Assembly: GCF_001050275.1 (NCBI RefSeq)
Contig: NZ_BBYA01000008.1
Coordinates: 124,001 to 188,000 of the forward strand
Reading direction: 5' to 3'
Source: Leptolinea tardivitalis
GTDB lineage: Bacteria; Chloroflexota; Anaerolineae; Anaerolineales; Anaerolineaceae
Length of the DNA stretch: 64,000 bases
Position numbers and translations under genes: made by a program. Below are positions 33,958 to 44,034 of this stretch, one piece after another (within the stretch, counting starts at the first letter, position 1; each line of letters opens with the position of its first letter). A model generated the notes under the pieces. The model was not told the DNA's origin, did not search any database, and saw nothing but the letters and a program-made list of their open reading frames with translations.

Positions 33958-36386
33958 CCGATAAATCCCCGGGTATTTTCCAACCGGTCGAGTAAGGATT
34001 CAAGCGGTAATGGTTTACTGAAATAGTAACCCTGCAGTTCATCGCATCCGTTGGTATTCAATAGATTGGCCTGTTCAAGATTTTCAACACCCTCTGCCAC
34101 AACCTGCAAGTTAAGATTATGACCGATGAGAATGATCCCCTGCACAAGAGACAGGTTCTGTGAATTGGATGTAACCTCAAGGATGAAGGACTTATCAATC
34201 TTCAACGTATCGATGGGCAGGATCATCAATGAGTTCAGTGACGAATACCCGGTGCCAAAATCATCAATGGAAATTCCCAAACCAAGCGAGCGCAATTCCT
34301 GAAGAATCGCCCGGGTGGCTTTCATATTCTTCATTAACAATGATTCTGTGATTTCCAATATCAGGCTGGAGGGCATCAGTCCTGAGGATTCCAGAGCATT
34401 TTTTACAGTACCTACCAGGGTATTGCGTTCCAATTGACGCCCAGAGATATTTACGGATACTTTTAGGTTTGACCATCCGGCATCATGGATTTTCTTCAGA
34501 TGCTGGCAGGCTGTCTCGAGTACCCAATCGCCAATGGGGACAATCAATCCCGTGGATTCGGCCAAAGGAATAAATACATCCGGGAAAACTCGTCCAAGTT
34601 CCGGGTTATCCCAGCGCAGGAGTGCTTCTATCGAATTGATTTCTCCCGTAGTGGCATTCACAATGGGCAGATATTCCAGCCGCAGCTCATTTCTATCAAC
34701 AGCATGCCGCAGATACCCTTCCATATCCAATTGCTTGTGGACACGTTCGTTCAACTCTGGAGAGAAGAATTGGAAATTATTCTTTCCCAATTCTTTGGCC
34801 CGGTACATGGCCATATCCGAGTTTTTCATCAGTGTGGTTACATCATCTCCATCATTGGGATACAACGAAATCCCAATGCTGCTGGTGATATAGAACTCGT
34901 GATTGTCTATTCGGAAGGGGTAGGTAAAAAGGGATAATATTTTCTGCGCGAAAGTTGATGCACCGATAATTGAGTCAACCGATGTTCCTTCCAGCAAGAC
35001 GGTAAACTCGTCGCCGCCCATACGGGCGATAGTGTCATTCTTTCGGGCAATGGAGATCAGGCGTTCACTCACCTGTTTCAACAACAGATCGCCTTTCTCG
35101 TGGCCATAAGTATCATTTATGACTTTAAAACGATCGAGATCAAGGTATAAGACTACCACCTGCTGGTTGTTCCGTTTGGCAAGTTCTAAAGCATGTGACA
35201 GCCGACTATGAAACTGGCTGCGATTTGGCAGACCGGTAAGCGGATCCTGAAAGGCAATCTGCCGGAGATTGGTTTCAATATATTTTATTTCTGATATATC
35301 ACGAATATAGAAAATGTAATTGGTGGTTTGCCCGGCACTGTCTTTTGATGGTTGAATGGATATCCAGGAAGGGAAGATTTCCCCGGTTTTCCGGATGTTA
35401 TTAATTTCTCCCTGCCAGATTCCATAGTCCTTGACCTGCCGAATAACTGATTCATAAAAATCTTTGGAATGCTGGTTGGAACGGAAAAAATCCACCGGCT
35501 TACCGATGACTTCTGTAAGACGGTAGCCGGTAATGGATGTAAAGGCTTTATTAATGGAGATAATCCGGCCTTTTTTATCAGTCAACATGATGCCTTCAGT
35601 AGCATTCTGGATGATCGAGGTAGAGAGATCCAGATTCTCAATTAACTGGTTTAACCGTGATTGTTCACGCCCGGTTGCTTCAACCTCTGTGATCTGGCCG
35701 TCTGGTCCAATCCGGCCTTTCAAAATCCACTGAACATGCAGGGCTTTATCATCCGGACCGATAAGGATGGTTTGGACAACACCGCGTGAATTGTTCCTAC
35801 GCAATTCCTGCATCTGTATTTCAAAACGGATCCAATCCTGAGCAGAAAATAACTCGTAAATCTTCCGGGTAGCCGGGTTAAAGCCAGCTCTAGACAGGTA
35901 CGAAGCAAACGATGGATCTACTTCAAGAATGGAACCATTTGGATCCAGCCGGCAGAAAAACTCAAGGTCATTTTCATTTTCGTTTTTCTGGTCCAACATG
36001 GGACGAAGAGTGGCCAGACAGGCCTTTTTATCTCTCCAATTAATGGTTATCGTCCGGGCTTCGACCAGAGTTGTAGAATTCTGGTTGGGAAGTGGATTAA
36101 ACACCACACAACCTGTTTGAGACGGTGAGAAACCACAATACTGGCCGATTATGTCACGGGGAGATTGTTGATAGATATTTATTGCTGCCGGATTGGCAAA
36201 AATGATCTGTTGATGTTCATCAATAATAATGATTCCATCCATAGACTGGTCGATGATAGCCTGCCAGAAGGATGGATCAACTAGCCGCAATTCTCCAGAT
36301 GATGAAGAAGCGGACATTTGCATTACCCGGTCTCTCGTAGATTTCTTGATAATACTCTCCTGTGAGATGGATCTATCCTCTCCCAT
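33948..36386 (-). CDS. PAS-GGDEF-EAL c-di-GMP turnover protein
   Basis: This protein of about 812 residues has several PAS modules (DQSMDGIIIIDEHQQIIFAN, and the later IIQNATEGIMLTDKKGRIIS), then a GGDEF domain with intact RMGGDEF (about residue 455), then an EAL domain with IEALLRW (about residue 590) and DDFGTGYSSL. Both active motifs look intact, so it could make and degrade c-di-GMP. No transmembrane segment is seen, so sensing is cytoplasmic. The ATG at 36386 is favoured by an upstream AAGG; in-frame extension to a TTG at 36446 lacks a ribosome site. Confidence 0.88.
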   Translation of the reverse strand: MGEDRSISQESIIKKSTRDRVMQMSASSSSGELRLVDPSFWQAIIDQSMDGIIIIDEHQQIIFANPAAINIYQQSPRDIIGQYCGFSPSQTGCVVFNPLPNQNSTTLVEARTITINWRDKKACLATLRPMLDQKNENENDLEFFCRLDPNGSILEVDPSFASYLSRAGFNPATRKIYELFSAQDWIRFEIQMQELRRNNSRGVVQTILIGPDDKALHVQWILKGRIGPDGQITEVEATGREQSRLNQLIENLDLSTSIIQNATEGIMLTDKKGRIISINKAFTSITGYRLTEVIGKPVDFFRSNQHSKDFYESVIRQVKDYGIWQGEINNIRKTGEIFPSWISIQPSKDSAGQTTNYIFYIRDISEIKYIETNLRQIAFQDPLTGLPNRSQFHSRLSHALELAKRNNQQVVVLYLDLDRFKVINDTYGHEKGDLLLKQVSERLISIARKNDTIARMGGDEFTVLLEGTSVDSIIGASTFAQKILSLFTYPFRIDNHEFYITSSIGISLYPNDGDDVTTLMKNSDMAMYRAKELGKNNFQFFSPELNERVHKQLDMEGYLRHAVDRNELRLEYLPIVNATTGEINSIEALLRWDNPELGRVFPDVFIPLAESTGLIVPIGDWVLETACQHLKKIHDAGWSNLKVSVNISGRQLERNTLVGTVKNALESSGLMPSSLILEITESLLMKNMKATRAILQELRSLGLGISIDDFGTGYSSLNSLMILPIDTLKIDKSFILEVTSNSQNLSLVQGIILIGHNLNLQVVAEGVENLEQANLLNTNGCDELQGYYFSKPLPLESLLDRLENTRGFIGQI

Positions 36387-36857
36387 AGACCTTACGTTAG
36401 TTTTTGTAAGCATCCCCATAGTTACCAGCGTTGGAATGACTACCAATAAACGGATTGGTATCGAGATAAATCAGGGATGTATCCAGGATTTTTGGATTGG
36501 TACTTTTGTAAACGCTCCAATGTCAGAATTGCAAATTTCATACCAACCCCTTGTTTTGATCGTTATGGTGGAATTCTGTCTGGCATTCCGGGAATCTATC
36601 TCTTGACCTTTGGTAGATAGAATCAATTCCAAGTAATTTGAAATAACCAGATAGAAATCCTCTTGTTAATTTTCGGCACAACTTACAAATAGTATATGGA
36701 TAATTTTTCCTTTTTATTCATTTTTTATATCTCACACTCAGATTTTTGGGGCTGTCACCCCACCTATCGCAAAAGACTATAATTATGAAAATTCATACAT
36801 AATTCTTTAATGGTTGGAATTTTTTCCTCAGGTTGTCATTGCCAGATTGGATTCGTC
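36387..36857. promoter_or_regulatory. Divergent intergenic region with a -10 box
   Basis: This AT-rich gap separates the PAS-GGDEF-EAL gene from the corrinoid activator gene. A perfect TATAAT (36778-36783) could serve the activator gene; TGTCAC at 36753 is a poor -35 match. A small GGGG/CCCC inverted repeat lies at 36748-36761. An open frame at 36229-36606 is a shadow of the PAS gene. I see nothing else. Confidence 0.35.
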
Positions 36858-38678
36858 GTGAAAATTGATTTTGAACCGCTGGGCAGGCGGGTGGAAGTGA
36901 ATGATTCTGAAACTATTCTGGATGCTGCCCAGCGAGCGGGTTTGACTGTGGCTGCCATTTGTGGCGGACGGGGTACATGCGGCACCTGTAAAATCCGGTT
37001 GGTTTCCGGTGAACTCACACCTCCAACAAGTGTGGAAACTCAGAAGTTGCCCTCTTCTGCTCTCGTATCAGGATTCCGTCTGGCCTGTCAGTCGAGACCA
37101 GCAGGAGACATCCGGGTGGAAGTTCCGCCAGAATCATTAACTGCGTTACAACGAATCCTGGTGGAAGGCATTGACAGTAAATTTGAATTCGATCCTTCTA
37201 TCCGGTTCGTCTCCCTTGATATCGAACCGCCCGATAATGGAGACTTCGAAGCAGATGACCTCAGGATACTCAAAGCCCTGAATGATCTTGGATTCTCTTC
37301 TGGAATCACGATATCTCCGCCGATTTTTCCTGTATTATCTTCCCAGCTCAGGTCCCTTGAATGGAAAATAAAACTGGCTGTCACGACTACAGAACCCGGG
37401 AGTGTGATTGCCTGCCTGCCTGTCAATGCACATGGATTGGGAATTGCCTGCGATATGGGATCAACCAAACTGGCAATGTACCTGGTGGATCTGGAAACCG
37501 GGGGAATTTTAGCTCGAACAGGTCGCATGAATCCTCAGATAAGCTATGGGGAAGATGTTGTTAATCGGATTGCCTATTGCAATACCCATCAAGACGGTCG
37601 TCAGATTCTTCAACATCGACTGATCGAGACGCTTAATGAGATGATCGGTGACCTCTGTGGGAAAACCGGTTCGCGACCTGAATGGATTGTGGATTGTGTA
37701 ATGGTGGGCAATACGGCCATGCATCATTTTTTTGCCGGTTTTCCTGTTCGGCAGTTGGGAGAAGCACCATTCATACCGGCAGTCAGTCAGGCAACATATT
37801 TATCTGCTGGTAATTTACACTTGAATGTTGCACCGGGAGCTGAGGTATACCTGCCTCCAAATATCGCCGGATTTGTAGGATCCGACCATGTGGCTATGTT
37901 GCTGGCCGCCAATAGCTGGATCGGCGAGAAGACTATCGTGTCGATGGATATTGGAACAAATACAGAAATAAGTTTGTTGTCAGGGGGAAACATGTACTCC
38001 TGTTCCTGCGCGTCCGGTCCAGCTTTTGAAGGAGCCCATATCGAAGCCGGAATGAGGGCGGCGGCAGGAGCCATAGAACGAGTTCAGATCCGCAACAGTC
38101 AAATCATCTGGCAGACAATAGAGAACACACGGCCAGTGGGAATATGTGGGTCTGGGATTCTGGATACTGTTGCAGAATTGAAATTGGCAGGATTTTTAGA
38201 TACCCGGGGAATTTTTGTGAGAGATCATCCGATGTCCAACCGGCTGAAGGAAAAGAATCGCATGGTCTTAATACCGGCCGAATCCACTGGCATTGGCAAG
38301 GACATTGAAATTACCCGACGGGATATCAATCAGATACAACTGGCGAAAGCCGCCATTCAAGCCGGGGTGAAAATTCTCCTGAAAAAAGCTGGTTGTCAAC
38401 CACAAGATATTGATGATTTCTTCATCGCCGGTGCTTTTGGAACATATCTTGATGTGGACCATTCCATCGAAATAGGCTTGCTCCCTGATATCCCATTGGA
38501 GCGGTATCATCAAATGGGCAATGCAGCTGGAGTTGGCGCCTGCCAGCTGCTCTTTTCAAAAAAGATGCGAAAAACAGCCGGATTCATTGCCAATAATTCC
38601 CACTATGTCGAACTGACGATAGATCCGGATTTCACCGGAGATTTTCTCGATGCCATGTTTTTGCATCGAGGATATTGA
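36858..38678 (+). CDS. Reductive activator of corrinoid enzymes, [2Fe-2S] ASKHA ATPase
   Basis: This protein of about 606 residues has an N-terminal ferredoxin-like [2Fe-2S] domain with ICGGRGTCGTCKIR and a fourth cysteine in RLACQS. It continues with the RamA/RACE (DUF4445) ATPase region: ACDMGSTKLAMYLVDLETGG, VMVGNTAMHHFF, SMDIGTNTEISLL and FFIAGAFGTYLDVDHSIEIG. The family uses ATP to push electrons onto inactive Co(II) corrinoid proteins. It would re-activate the corrinoid protein at 8.4 kb. A GTG at 36858 fits the start of the ferredoxin domain; an ATG at 36810 would add 16 residues. Neither has a strong ribosome site. Confidence 0.88.
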   Translation: MKIDFEPLGRRVEVNDSETILDAAQRAGLTVAAICGGRGTCGTCKIRLVSGELTPPTSVETQKLPSSALVSGFRLACQSRPAGDIRVEVPPESLTALQRILVEGIDSKFEFDPSIRFVSLDIEPPDNGDFEADDLRILKALNDLGFSSGITISPPIFPVLSSQLRSLEWKIKLAVTTTEPGSVIACLPVNAHGLGIACDMGSTKLAMYLVDLETGGILARTGRMNPQISYGEDVVNRIAYCNTHQDGRQILQHRLIETLNEMIGDLCGKTGSRPEWIVDCVMVGNTAMHHFFAGFPVRQLGEAPFIPAVSQATYLSAGNLHLNVAPGAEVYLPPNIAGFVGSDHVAMLLAANSWIGEKTIVSMDIGTNTEISLLSGGNMYSCSCASGPAFEGAHIEAGMRAAAGAIERVQIRNSQIIWQTIENTRPVGICGSGILDTVAELKLAGFLDTRGIFVRDHPMSNRLKEKNRMVLIPAESTGIGKDIEITRRDINQIQLAKAAIQAGVKILLKKAGCQPQDIDDFFIAGAFGTYLDVDHSIEIGLLPDIPLERYHQMGNAAGVGACQLLFSKKMRKTAGFIANNSHYVELTIDPDFTGDFLDAMFLHRGY

Positions 38679-38895
38679 CAATTATTTCAGGAGGTATATC
38701 CTAGTCAAACACAGAGAATAATGTATAATTACAATGTAAAGTGTAGGGAATTTGTAAATATCCATCTGATTAACAATTTGGTTCTTGCTCTCAACCGAAA
38801 TCCATTGGATTGACGGATGACTATTTGATTTTCAAAAAATTTTTTTAGAGTTTTATTCTGGATAATTGGCAAAAGAATTTGTTATATTCGCGTGA

Positions 38896-41800
38896 GTGTC
38901 CATGCTGATTTTGCACGGCCATTGGCAATCACCCCGCCGAAGCACTGAACCTGGCGGGATGTTATTCTGGGCTGAGAATTCCCGACTGCTGGTTGATGCG
39001 GTCGGGCATCCCCCTGTTTTACGCAAAGGGATCCCATCTGCGCACCCTTATGCTTTGCCTTCCCGTCGGTTGCGGGAAGAAATTGCAGCCGGCACACCTC
39101 TATGGGATTCTGAATCACAATCAGCCTATCTGGCTCTTCCGACTGTTGGATCGATCCCTGTCCCTTCCTCCCAAATATTGGTTGAGGATGAGATTAATTT
39201 CGAAACAACGAATCCGGTTTTGGAACACTGGTCAGTTTCCGGTTTGTGGTTACCAGCGGCAAAAGCATTTGGAGTTTTAATAAATCTACCAGAAGATTCC
39301 CCTTCCGGCAGTTTTCGGCTCGGTTCAGACCTGAAGTTTTGGCGGATGGTTTCAAACCTTGTGTTAGAAACCCTGGCTCTTCAAAAACTGATCCCATCGT
39401 TAGAATCAGCAGATATTTTGGGACAGAGTTTCATTGCGCGCTGGCGGCCTGTTTTAGACGGGGAAAAAGATGAATTTCGACTTCGCTTGCTCTCAGAAGG
39501 AATGCCTTCCATCTGCCGGGCTGAACCATTGGATGCTGAAGCCGTTATCAGGCCAAATTATCCAACGGCAAGACGGGTGATTGATTCCTTTGTGGAATGC
39601 ATGTGCGACGGATTAATGCGAACATGGACGCGGACTAAAGCTCCTCGCATTATGCCCGGAGAAGATGATCCGGCTCTCAATTGGATTGTTTCTCTTTTCC
39701 AGGAAGATGCCGGCGTAAAAGCCAGCAGTGCCCAATTACAGGCTTTGGAGAGTGGTTTGAGAGCCTGGAAACGAAGTCTTACGGCGGCAGGTGATTCCAC
39801 CTGCCGGGTATCTTTCAAGCTGAATGCTCCACAGGTTGAACCTGCCAATCCTTTGGAAAAAGCCTGGCATCTGGAATACGGCCTGCAGGCACGGGATGAC
39901 CATGCCATCAAATTGACTTCTGAACAAATCTGGGAAAATGGTATTTCCTCCAATCCTGAATACGCCAGTAGATTCCGACAACCTCAAGAAAAATTATTAA
40001 CAGGTCTTGGTTATGCCGCCCGATTGTTTCCGCCGATTTTACCCAGTCTGGAAGTCAGTAAACCCTGTGGAGTAGATCTGGATACCAGTGAGGCATACCG
40101 TTTTCTGCGGGAAGCTTCTCCTTTGATCGAGGAGGCTGGATTTGTTGTCTCACCTCCAGAATGGTGGGATCGAAAAGGCGCCCGATTGGCTGTTCGGCTT
40201 CGTCTTGAACCGGAAAACAAAGAAATCACACCTCGCCCGACAAGCGGAAAAATGGGACTTGACCAGCTTGTGCGGTTCACCTGGGAGCTTTCTCTGGGTG
40301 GAGAACGGATTTCCCGAGAAGAATTTGAACGGTTGGCCTCATTACACACTCCTCTCGTTCAAATCCGCGGGCAATGGGTTCAACTGGAGACCACCCAGTT
40401 GGAAGCTGCCTCAAAGTTCTGGAGCCGCCAACAACAAACAGGTTCAATGAATCTGGTTCAGGCCGCTCTCTATTCTCTTGGCGGCGAGGAAGCCTCTGAA
40501 GGGCTTCCGGTAGACGAAGTCATTGTGGATGGCTGGGTACGGGAATGGCTGCATCAATTGGAAGATCAGGGACGTTTGATCATGCTCGAACAGCCTTTCG
40601 AGTTGAAGGGTACACTGCGGCCTTATCAACGTCTCGGTTATTCCTGGCTGACCTTCTTCCGGAATTATGGAATGGGTGCCTGTCTGGCCGATGATATGGG
40701 GCTTGGAAAGACAATTCAGGCTCTGGCTGTTCTGCTTAAAGAAAAGGAAACCAATGGGTCATTGCCGGGTCCGGCGATGCTAATCTGTCCTACATCTGTG
40801 GTTACCAACTGGCAGCGTGAAGTGACAAAATTCGCTCCATCTATCACTACGATGGTACATCAGGGAGCAGCACGTCTGCGTGGGGCGGCGTTTATTGATG
40901 CCGCCCGGAAGGTTGACCTGGTGTTGAGTAGTTATGCCGTTGTTCGGCAAGATGCTGAAACCATTCAGTCCATCCCCTGGTGGTCAGTCATTCTTGATGA
41001 AGCCCAGAATATAAAGAATTCCAATGCCAAACAAACCCAGGCGATCCGCAAATTACAGGCCAGTTACCGCCTGGCGTTAACAGGAACTCCTGTTGAAAAT
41101 CGGTTAAGTGAGCTCTGGTCGATCATGCAATTCCTTAACCCAGGTTATCTCGGATCACTGGAAAATTTTCGGCGGTATTATGCCTTGCCGATTGAGCGGT
41201 TTGGAGATAAAGAAGCGGCTGGTCGATTGAAAAAACTGGTCTCTCCGTTCATTCTGCGCCGGCTAAAATCTGATCCAGCGGTTATTCAGGATTTACCCGA
41301 AAAGATCGAAGTAAAAGATTTTGTTCATCTTACCCATGAACAGGCGGAATTGTACAAGTCTGTAGTTGATGATGTAATGGCGAAAGTACAAGCATCTGAG
41401 GGTATTGAACGCCGCGGTCAAATTTTAAGTCTGCTTACACAATTGAAACAAATCTGTAATCACCCGGATCAATGGGAAAAGAAAGAGGCGGAAGCGGTTA
41501 CGACGGATGACGCGTTCTCACGTCGCAGCGGGAAGATGCTCCGACTTCTTGAAATGCTCGAAGAAATCATCAGTGAAGGTGATCGGGTACTGTTATTTAC
41601 TCAGTATGCCGAGATGGGAAAGATCCTGGCGTCCTGGCTTCCCAAACAGCTTGGTGTAAGTGCCCAATTCCTATACGGAGGTACTCCGCCGGAAATTCGT
41701 GACCAGATGGTTAAGCGATTCCAGGATGACCCCCATGGACCGCCAATTTTCATCCTTTCACTGAAAGCCGGCGGCATCGGTCTTAACCTGACCAGGGCAA

Positions 41801-42054
41801 ACCAGGTTATTCATTTTGATCGTTGGTGGAATCCGGCGGTGGAAGATCAGGCGACTGATCGGGCATACCGTATTGGTCAGAAGCAAAACGTTCAGGTTCA
41901 CAAAATGATTACTGTTGGAACATTGGAAGAACGAATTGATGAAATGATTGAATCGAAAAAAGGTCTAGCCGATGCCATCATCTCCAGCGGCGATCAATGG
42001 CTGACTGAAATGAATACGGAAGAATTGCGTGACCTTGTTACGCTCAGAGGGTAA
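38896..42054 (+). CDS. SNF2/RapA-family helicase-like ATPase
   Basis: This 1052-residue ATPase has an N-terminal region of about 570 residues typical of the bacterial SNF2-associated family, then the ATPase core: Walker A ADDMGLGKTIQAL (about residue 600), Walker B VILDEAQNIKN (about 700), LTGTPVENRLSELWS, and the C-terminal helicase lobe with LSLKAGGIGLNLTRANQVIH and DQATDRAYRIGQ. It probably remodels protein-DNA or RNA polymerase complexes. It starts with GTG at 38896 or ATG at 38902, with no ribosome site. A TATATT box ends 7 nt before the GTG, which hints at a leaderless mRNA. The SWIM-finger gene follows after 2 bp. Confidence 0.92.
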   Translation: MSMLILHGHWQSPRRSTEPGGMLFWAENSRLLVDAVGHPPVLRKGIPSAHPYALPSRRLREEIAAGTPLWDSESQSAYLALPTVGSIPVPSSQILVEDEINFETTNPVLEHWSVSGLWLPAAKAFGVLINLPEDSPSGSFRLGSDLKFWRMVSNLVLETLALQKLIPSLESADILGQSFIARWRPVLDGEKDEFRLRLLSEGMPSICRAEPLDAEAVIRPNYPTARRVIDSFVECMCDGLMRTWTRTKAPRIMPGEDDPALNWIVSLFQEDAGVKASSAQLQALESGLRAWKRSLTAAGDSTCRVSFKLNAPQVEPANPLEKAWHLEYGLQARDDHAIKLTSEQIWENGISSNPEYASRFRQPQEKLLTGLGYAARLFPPILPSLEVSKPCGVDLDTSEAYRFLREASPLIEEAGFVVSPPEWWDRKGARLAVRLRLEPENKEITPRPTSGKMGLDQLVRFTWELSLGGERISREEFERLASLHTPLVQIRGQWVQLETTQLEAASKFWSRQQQTGSMNLVQAALYSLGGEEASEGLPVDEVIVDGWVREWLHQLEDQGRLIMLEQPFELKGTLRPYQRLGYSWLTFFRNYGMGACLADDMGLGKTIQALAVLLKEKETNGSLPGPAMLICPTSVVTNWQREVTKFAPSITTMVHQGAARLRGAAFIDAARKVDLVLSSYAVVRQDAETIQSIPWWSVILDEAQNIKNSNAKQTQAIRKLQASYRLALTGTPVENRLSELWSIMQFLNPGYLGSLENFRRYYALPIERFGDKEAAGRLKKLVSPFILRRLKSDPAVIQDLPEKIEVKDFVHLTHEQAELYKSVVDDVMAKVQASEGIERRGQILSLLTQLKQICNHPDQWEKKEAEAVTTDDAFSRRSGKMLRLLEMLEEIISEGDRVLLFTQYAEMGKILASWLPKQLGVSAQFLYGGTPPEIRDQMVKRFQDDPHGPPIFILSLKAGGIGLNLTRANQVIHFDRWWNPAVEDQATDRAYRIGQKQNVQVHKMITVGTLEERIDEMIESKKGLADAIISSGDQWLTEMNTEELRDLVTLRG

Positions 42055-42056
42055 TA

Positions 42057-43286
42057 ATGAACGATAATCCATTAACCCCTTCCAATCCGAATGATCCCTC
42101 AAATCCTTCTCAACCTCGCAGGCCGCGCCGACCGTATGGGCAGCGTCCAACAAATCAGGGACAGCGACATGATCATCGTTCGAAATATGGTATTTCCAGT
42201 CCTCAACGAAATCAACCACAGAAAACTACGGGGCAGACTGATGGACAGAACCAACGCGGGGGCCCCCGGCGGAGAATTCCAGAAAAAACCACCAATTCTT
42301 CTTCCTACAGTCACGAACATGGTCCTTATATCGGCAACCGGCGAAAACCGTCTGATAAGCGGAATAATCATGAACCCCGCAGTACCGAAGAGACAATTGC
42401 GCGTCCACCTTCAGTGCCTCTAAAGGCAGTGGGTGGAATCAAAGCTCTGACGGAAAATGGTCAGTTTGGACGAAACTGGTGGGCCAGACGGTGGATTCAT
42501 GCCATGGAGAAACTGATGGACGGCCGCCGACTCTCACGCGGACAGGATTATGCCGCTCAGGGACAGGTCCTTTCGATGGGTGAAATCAAGAACGGCGTGG
42601 CTGCTACTGTGCAGGGTTCACGCGTTAAACCTTATCGGGTAACCATTCAGGTAATGCCATTGAAGGCGGAGGAGTGGGAGAAAGCCCTAGATGTTCTGGC
42701 AAGCCAGGCTGTGTTTGCGGCTAAACTTCTGGCAGGAGAAATGCCTGAAAACATTGAAGAGGCTTTTCAGAGCGCCGGACTGAGTCTGTTCCCTGAACGA
42801 CCGGGAGACCTTGTAACCCAGTGTTCCTGCCCCGATTGGGCTAACCCTTGTAAACATGTGGCTGCCGCGCATTATATTTTAGGGGATCGATTTGATGAAG
42901 ATCCCTTCCTCTTATTCCGTATGCGGGGACGATCTCAGGAACAGGTTTTGGAAGGATTGCGTCTTCACCGTGGAGGTCTGGCAGAAGAGGAAACACCTCA
43001 GACTGTTGAAGAGCCATCCATTCCTCTGGTGAGTGATCCCGAGAATTTCTGGGAACCGGGTGAACAACTTTCGGGATTTTCTGTTCAGATAAAGATGCCC
43101 AAAGTAAGTTTGCCAATACTGCGTCGGTTAGGCCAACCAGAGATTATCCGCACGTTTTTAATAGAAGATGAACTTGGTGCCGCGTATGAATCCGCTTCAC
43201 AGGCTGCCATGTTCCTGGCGTATAGTGACAGCAGCGGGGTAACAGAAGAAACAGCCTCTGGATCAGAATCAGAAGAAGACAACTGA
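42057..43286 (+). CDS. SWIM zinc-finger protein, partner of the SNF2 ATPase
   Basis: This 409-residue protein begins with about 110 residues of low-complexity Pro/Arg/Asn/Gln-rich sequence, likely disordered and nucleic-acid binding. A globular part follows, with NGQFGRNWWARRWIHAMEKL and, at about residues 256-270, the SWIM finger TQCSCPDWANPCKHVAAAHY (CxC...CxH). Proteins of this kind are regularly encoded next to SNF2 ATPases and may target them to DNA. The 2-bp spacing supports co-translation. An acidic tail (EETASGSESEED) ends the protein. Confidence 0.88.
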   Translation: MNDNPLTPSNPNDPSNPSQPRRPRRPYGQRPTNQGQRHDHRSKYGISSPQRNQPQKTTGQTDGQNQRGGPRRRIPEKTTNSSSYSHEHGPYIGNRRKPSDKRNNHEPRSTEETIARPPSVPLKAVGGIKALTENGQFGRNWWARRWIHAMEKLMDGRRLSRGQDYAAQGQVLSMGEIKNGVAATVQGSRVKPYRVTIQVMPLKAEEWEKALDVLASQAVFAAKLLAGEMPENIEEAFQSAGLSLFPERPGDLVTQCSCPDWANPCKHVAAAHYILGDRFDEDPFLLFRMRGRSQEQVLEGLRLHRGGLAEEETPQTVEEPSIPLVSDPENFWEPGEQLSGFSVQIKMPKVSLPILRRLGQPEIIRTFLIEDELGAAYESASQAAMFLAYSDSSGVTEETASGSESEEDN

Positions 43287-43300
43287 GTACCTGAATTGTC

Positions 43301-43363
43301 TTGACGAAGAAAGAAATCGGTATAAAATATTGAGCAGATGCTCAAAAAATGAGTGGAGGCTCA
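43301..43363 (+). promoter_or_regulatory. Promoter and twin TetR operators of the export cassette
   Basis: TTGACG (43301-43306) is 16 bp from TAAAAT (43323-43328). Two inverted repeats of the form TGAG-N6-CTCA follow: 43331-43344 (extended to TTGAG and CTCAA) and 43350-43363. Their centres are 19 bp apart. The first covers the expected start site and the second covers the ribosome site of the tetR gene, a good layout for autoregulation. Confidence 0.65.
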
Positions 43364-43365
43364 AT

Positions 43366-44028
43366 ATGGTAAGATCGACCGGAGTCGATCCTGTATCAGG
43401 AATTTCCAATCGGCGGCGGCATCGTATTGAAGACCGGCGGGAGCAGATTCTCTCTGCTGCTTCTACTGTGTTTGCCGAGAAAGGTTATCAACGGGCTACT
43501 ACCCGTGAAATAGCCGAGCAGGCCGATGTATCTGAAGGATTGATCTATTCGTATTTTGAAAACAAAGATCATTTGCTGCTGGCCATTCTGGAGAAATTGG
43601 CCAACTCCGGATTTGAGGAATTTGTTGCTGAAACAGAGGACCACTCCTTAAATCAGGATATTTTGGGCAAAACATTGCAGATCAGGCACCAGTTTCTTGA
43701 TGAGGTTGAACCGATGATGCGGGCAACCATGGGAGAAGCCATCAACAACTCACATTTTCGTGATCATTACTTTGAAATGTTGGTCAAGCCGGCGCTTCAT
43801 TCAATGGAAAACGAGATTGAAAATTGGATAAAAAATGGTCAAATCAAAACCACAAATACATCCGCTGCATCCCGTTTTCTGCTGGCAGAAATTATTGGAT
43901 TGTTCTTTTTGCGAGCGGTGAATGATCCGTATATGATGGAAAATTGGCAGAATAATTCATTTCTTCATCAAATTTCTGAGTATTTTATTGACGGATTGAA
44001 AGCGGTTAAGGAGCAGAATCAGGACTGA
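43366..44028 (+). CDS. TetR-family regulator of the export cassette
   Basis: This 220-residue repressor has the TetR N-terminal helix-turn-helix: REQILSAASTVFAEKGYQRA, TTREIAEQADVSEGLIYSYF and ENKDHLLLAILE. The ligand-binding C-terminal domain is not diagnostic. The ATG at 43366 is used because GGAGG (43355-43359) precedes it; an upstream TTG at 43330 lies inside the operator. The permease gene starts 6 bp after its stop, so it controls the ABC efflux operon and probably itself. Confidence 0.9.
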   Translation: MVRSTGVDPVSGISNRRRHRIEDRREQILSAASTVFAEKGYQRATTREIAEQADVSEGLIYSYFENKDHLLLAILEKLANSGFEEFVAETEDHSLNQDILGKTLQIRHQFLDEVEPMMRATMGEAINNSHFRDHYFEMLVKPALHSMENEIENWIKNGQIKTTNTSAASRFLLAEIIGLFFLRAVNDPYMMENWQNNSFLHQISEYFIDGLKAVKEQNQD

Positions 44029-44034
44029 CTCGTT

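Noticed and set aside
36229-36606. 125-residue plus-strand frame
   Set aside because: Mostly antisense to the start of the PAS-GGDEF-EAL gene; its codon use is unlike that of the neighbours.
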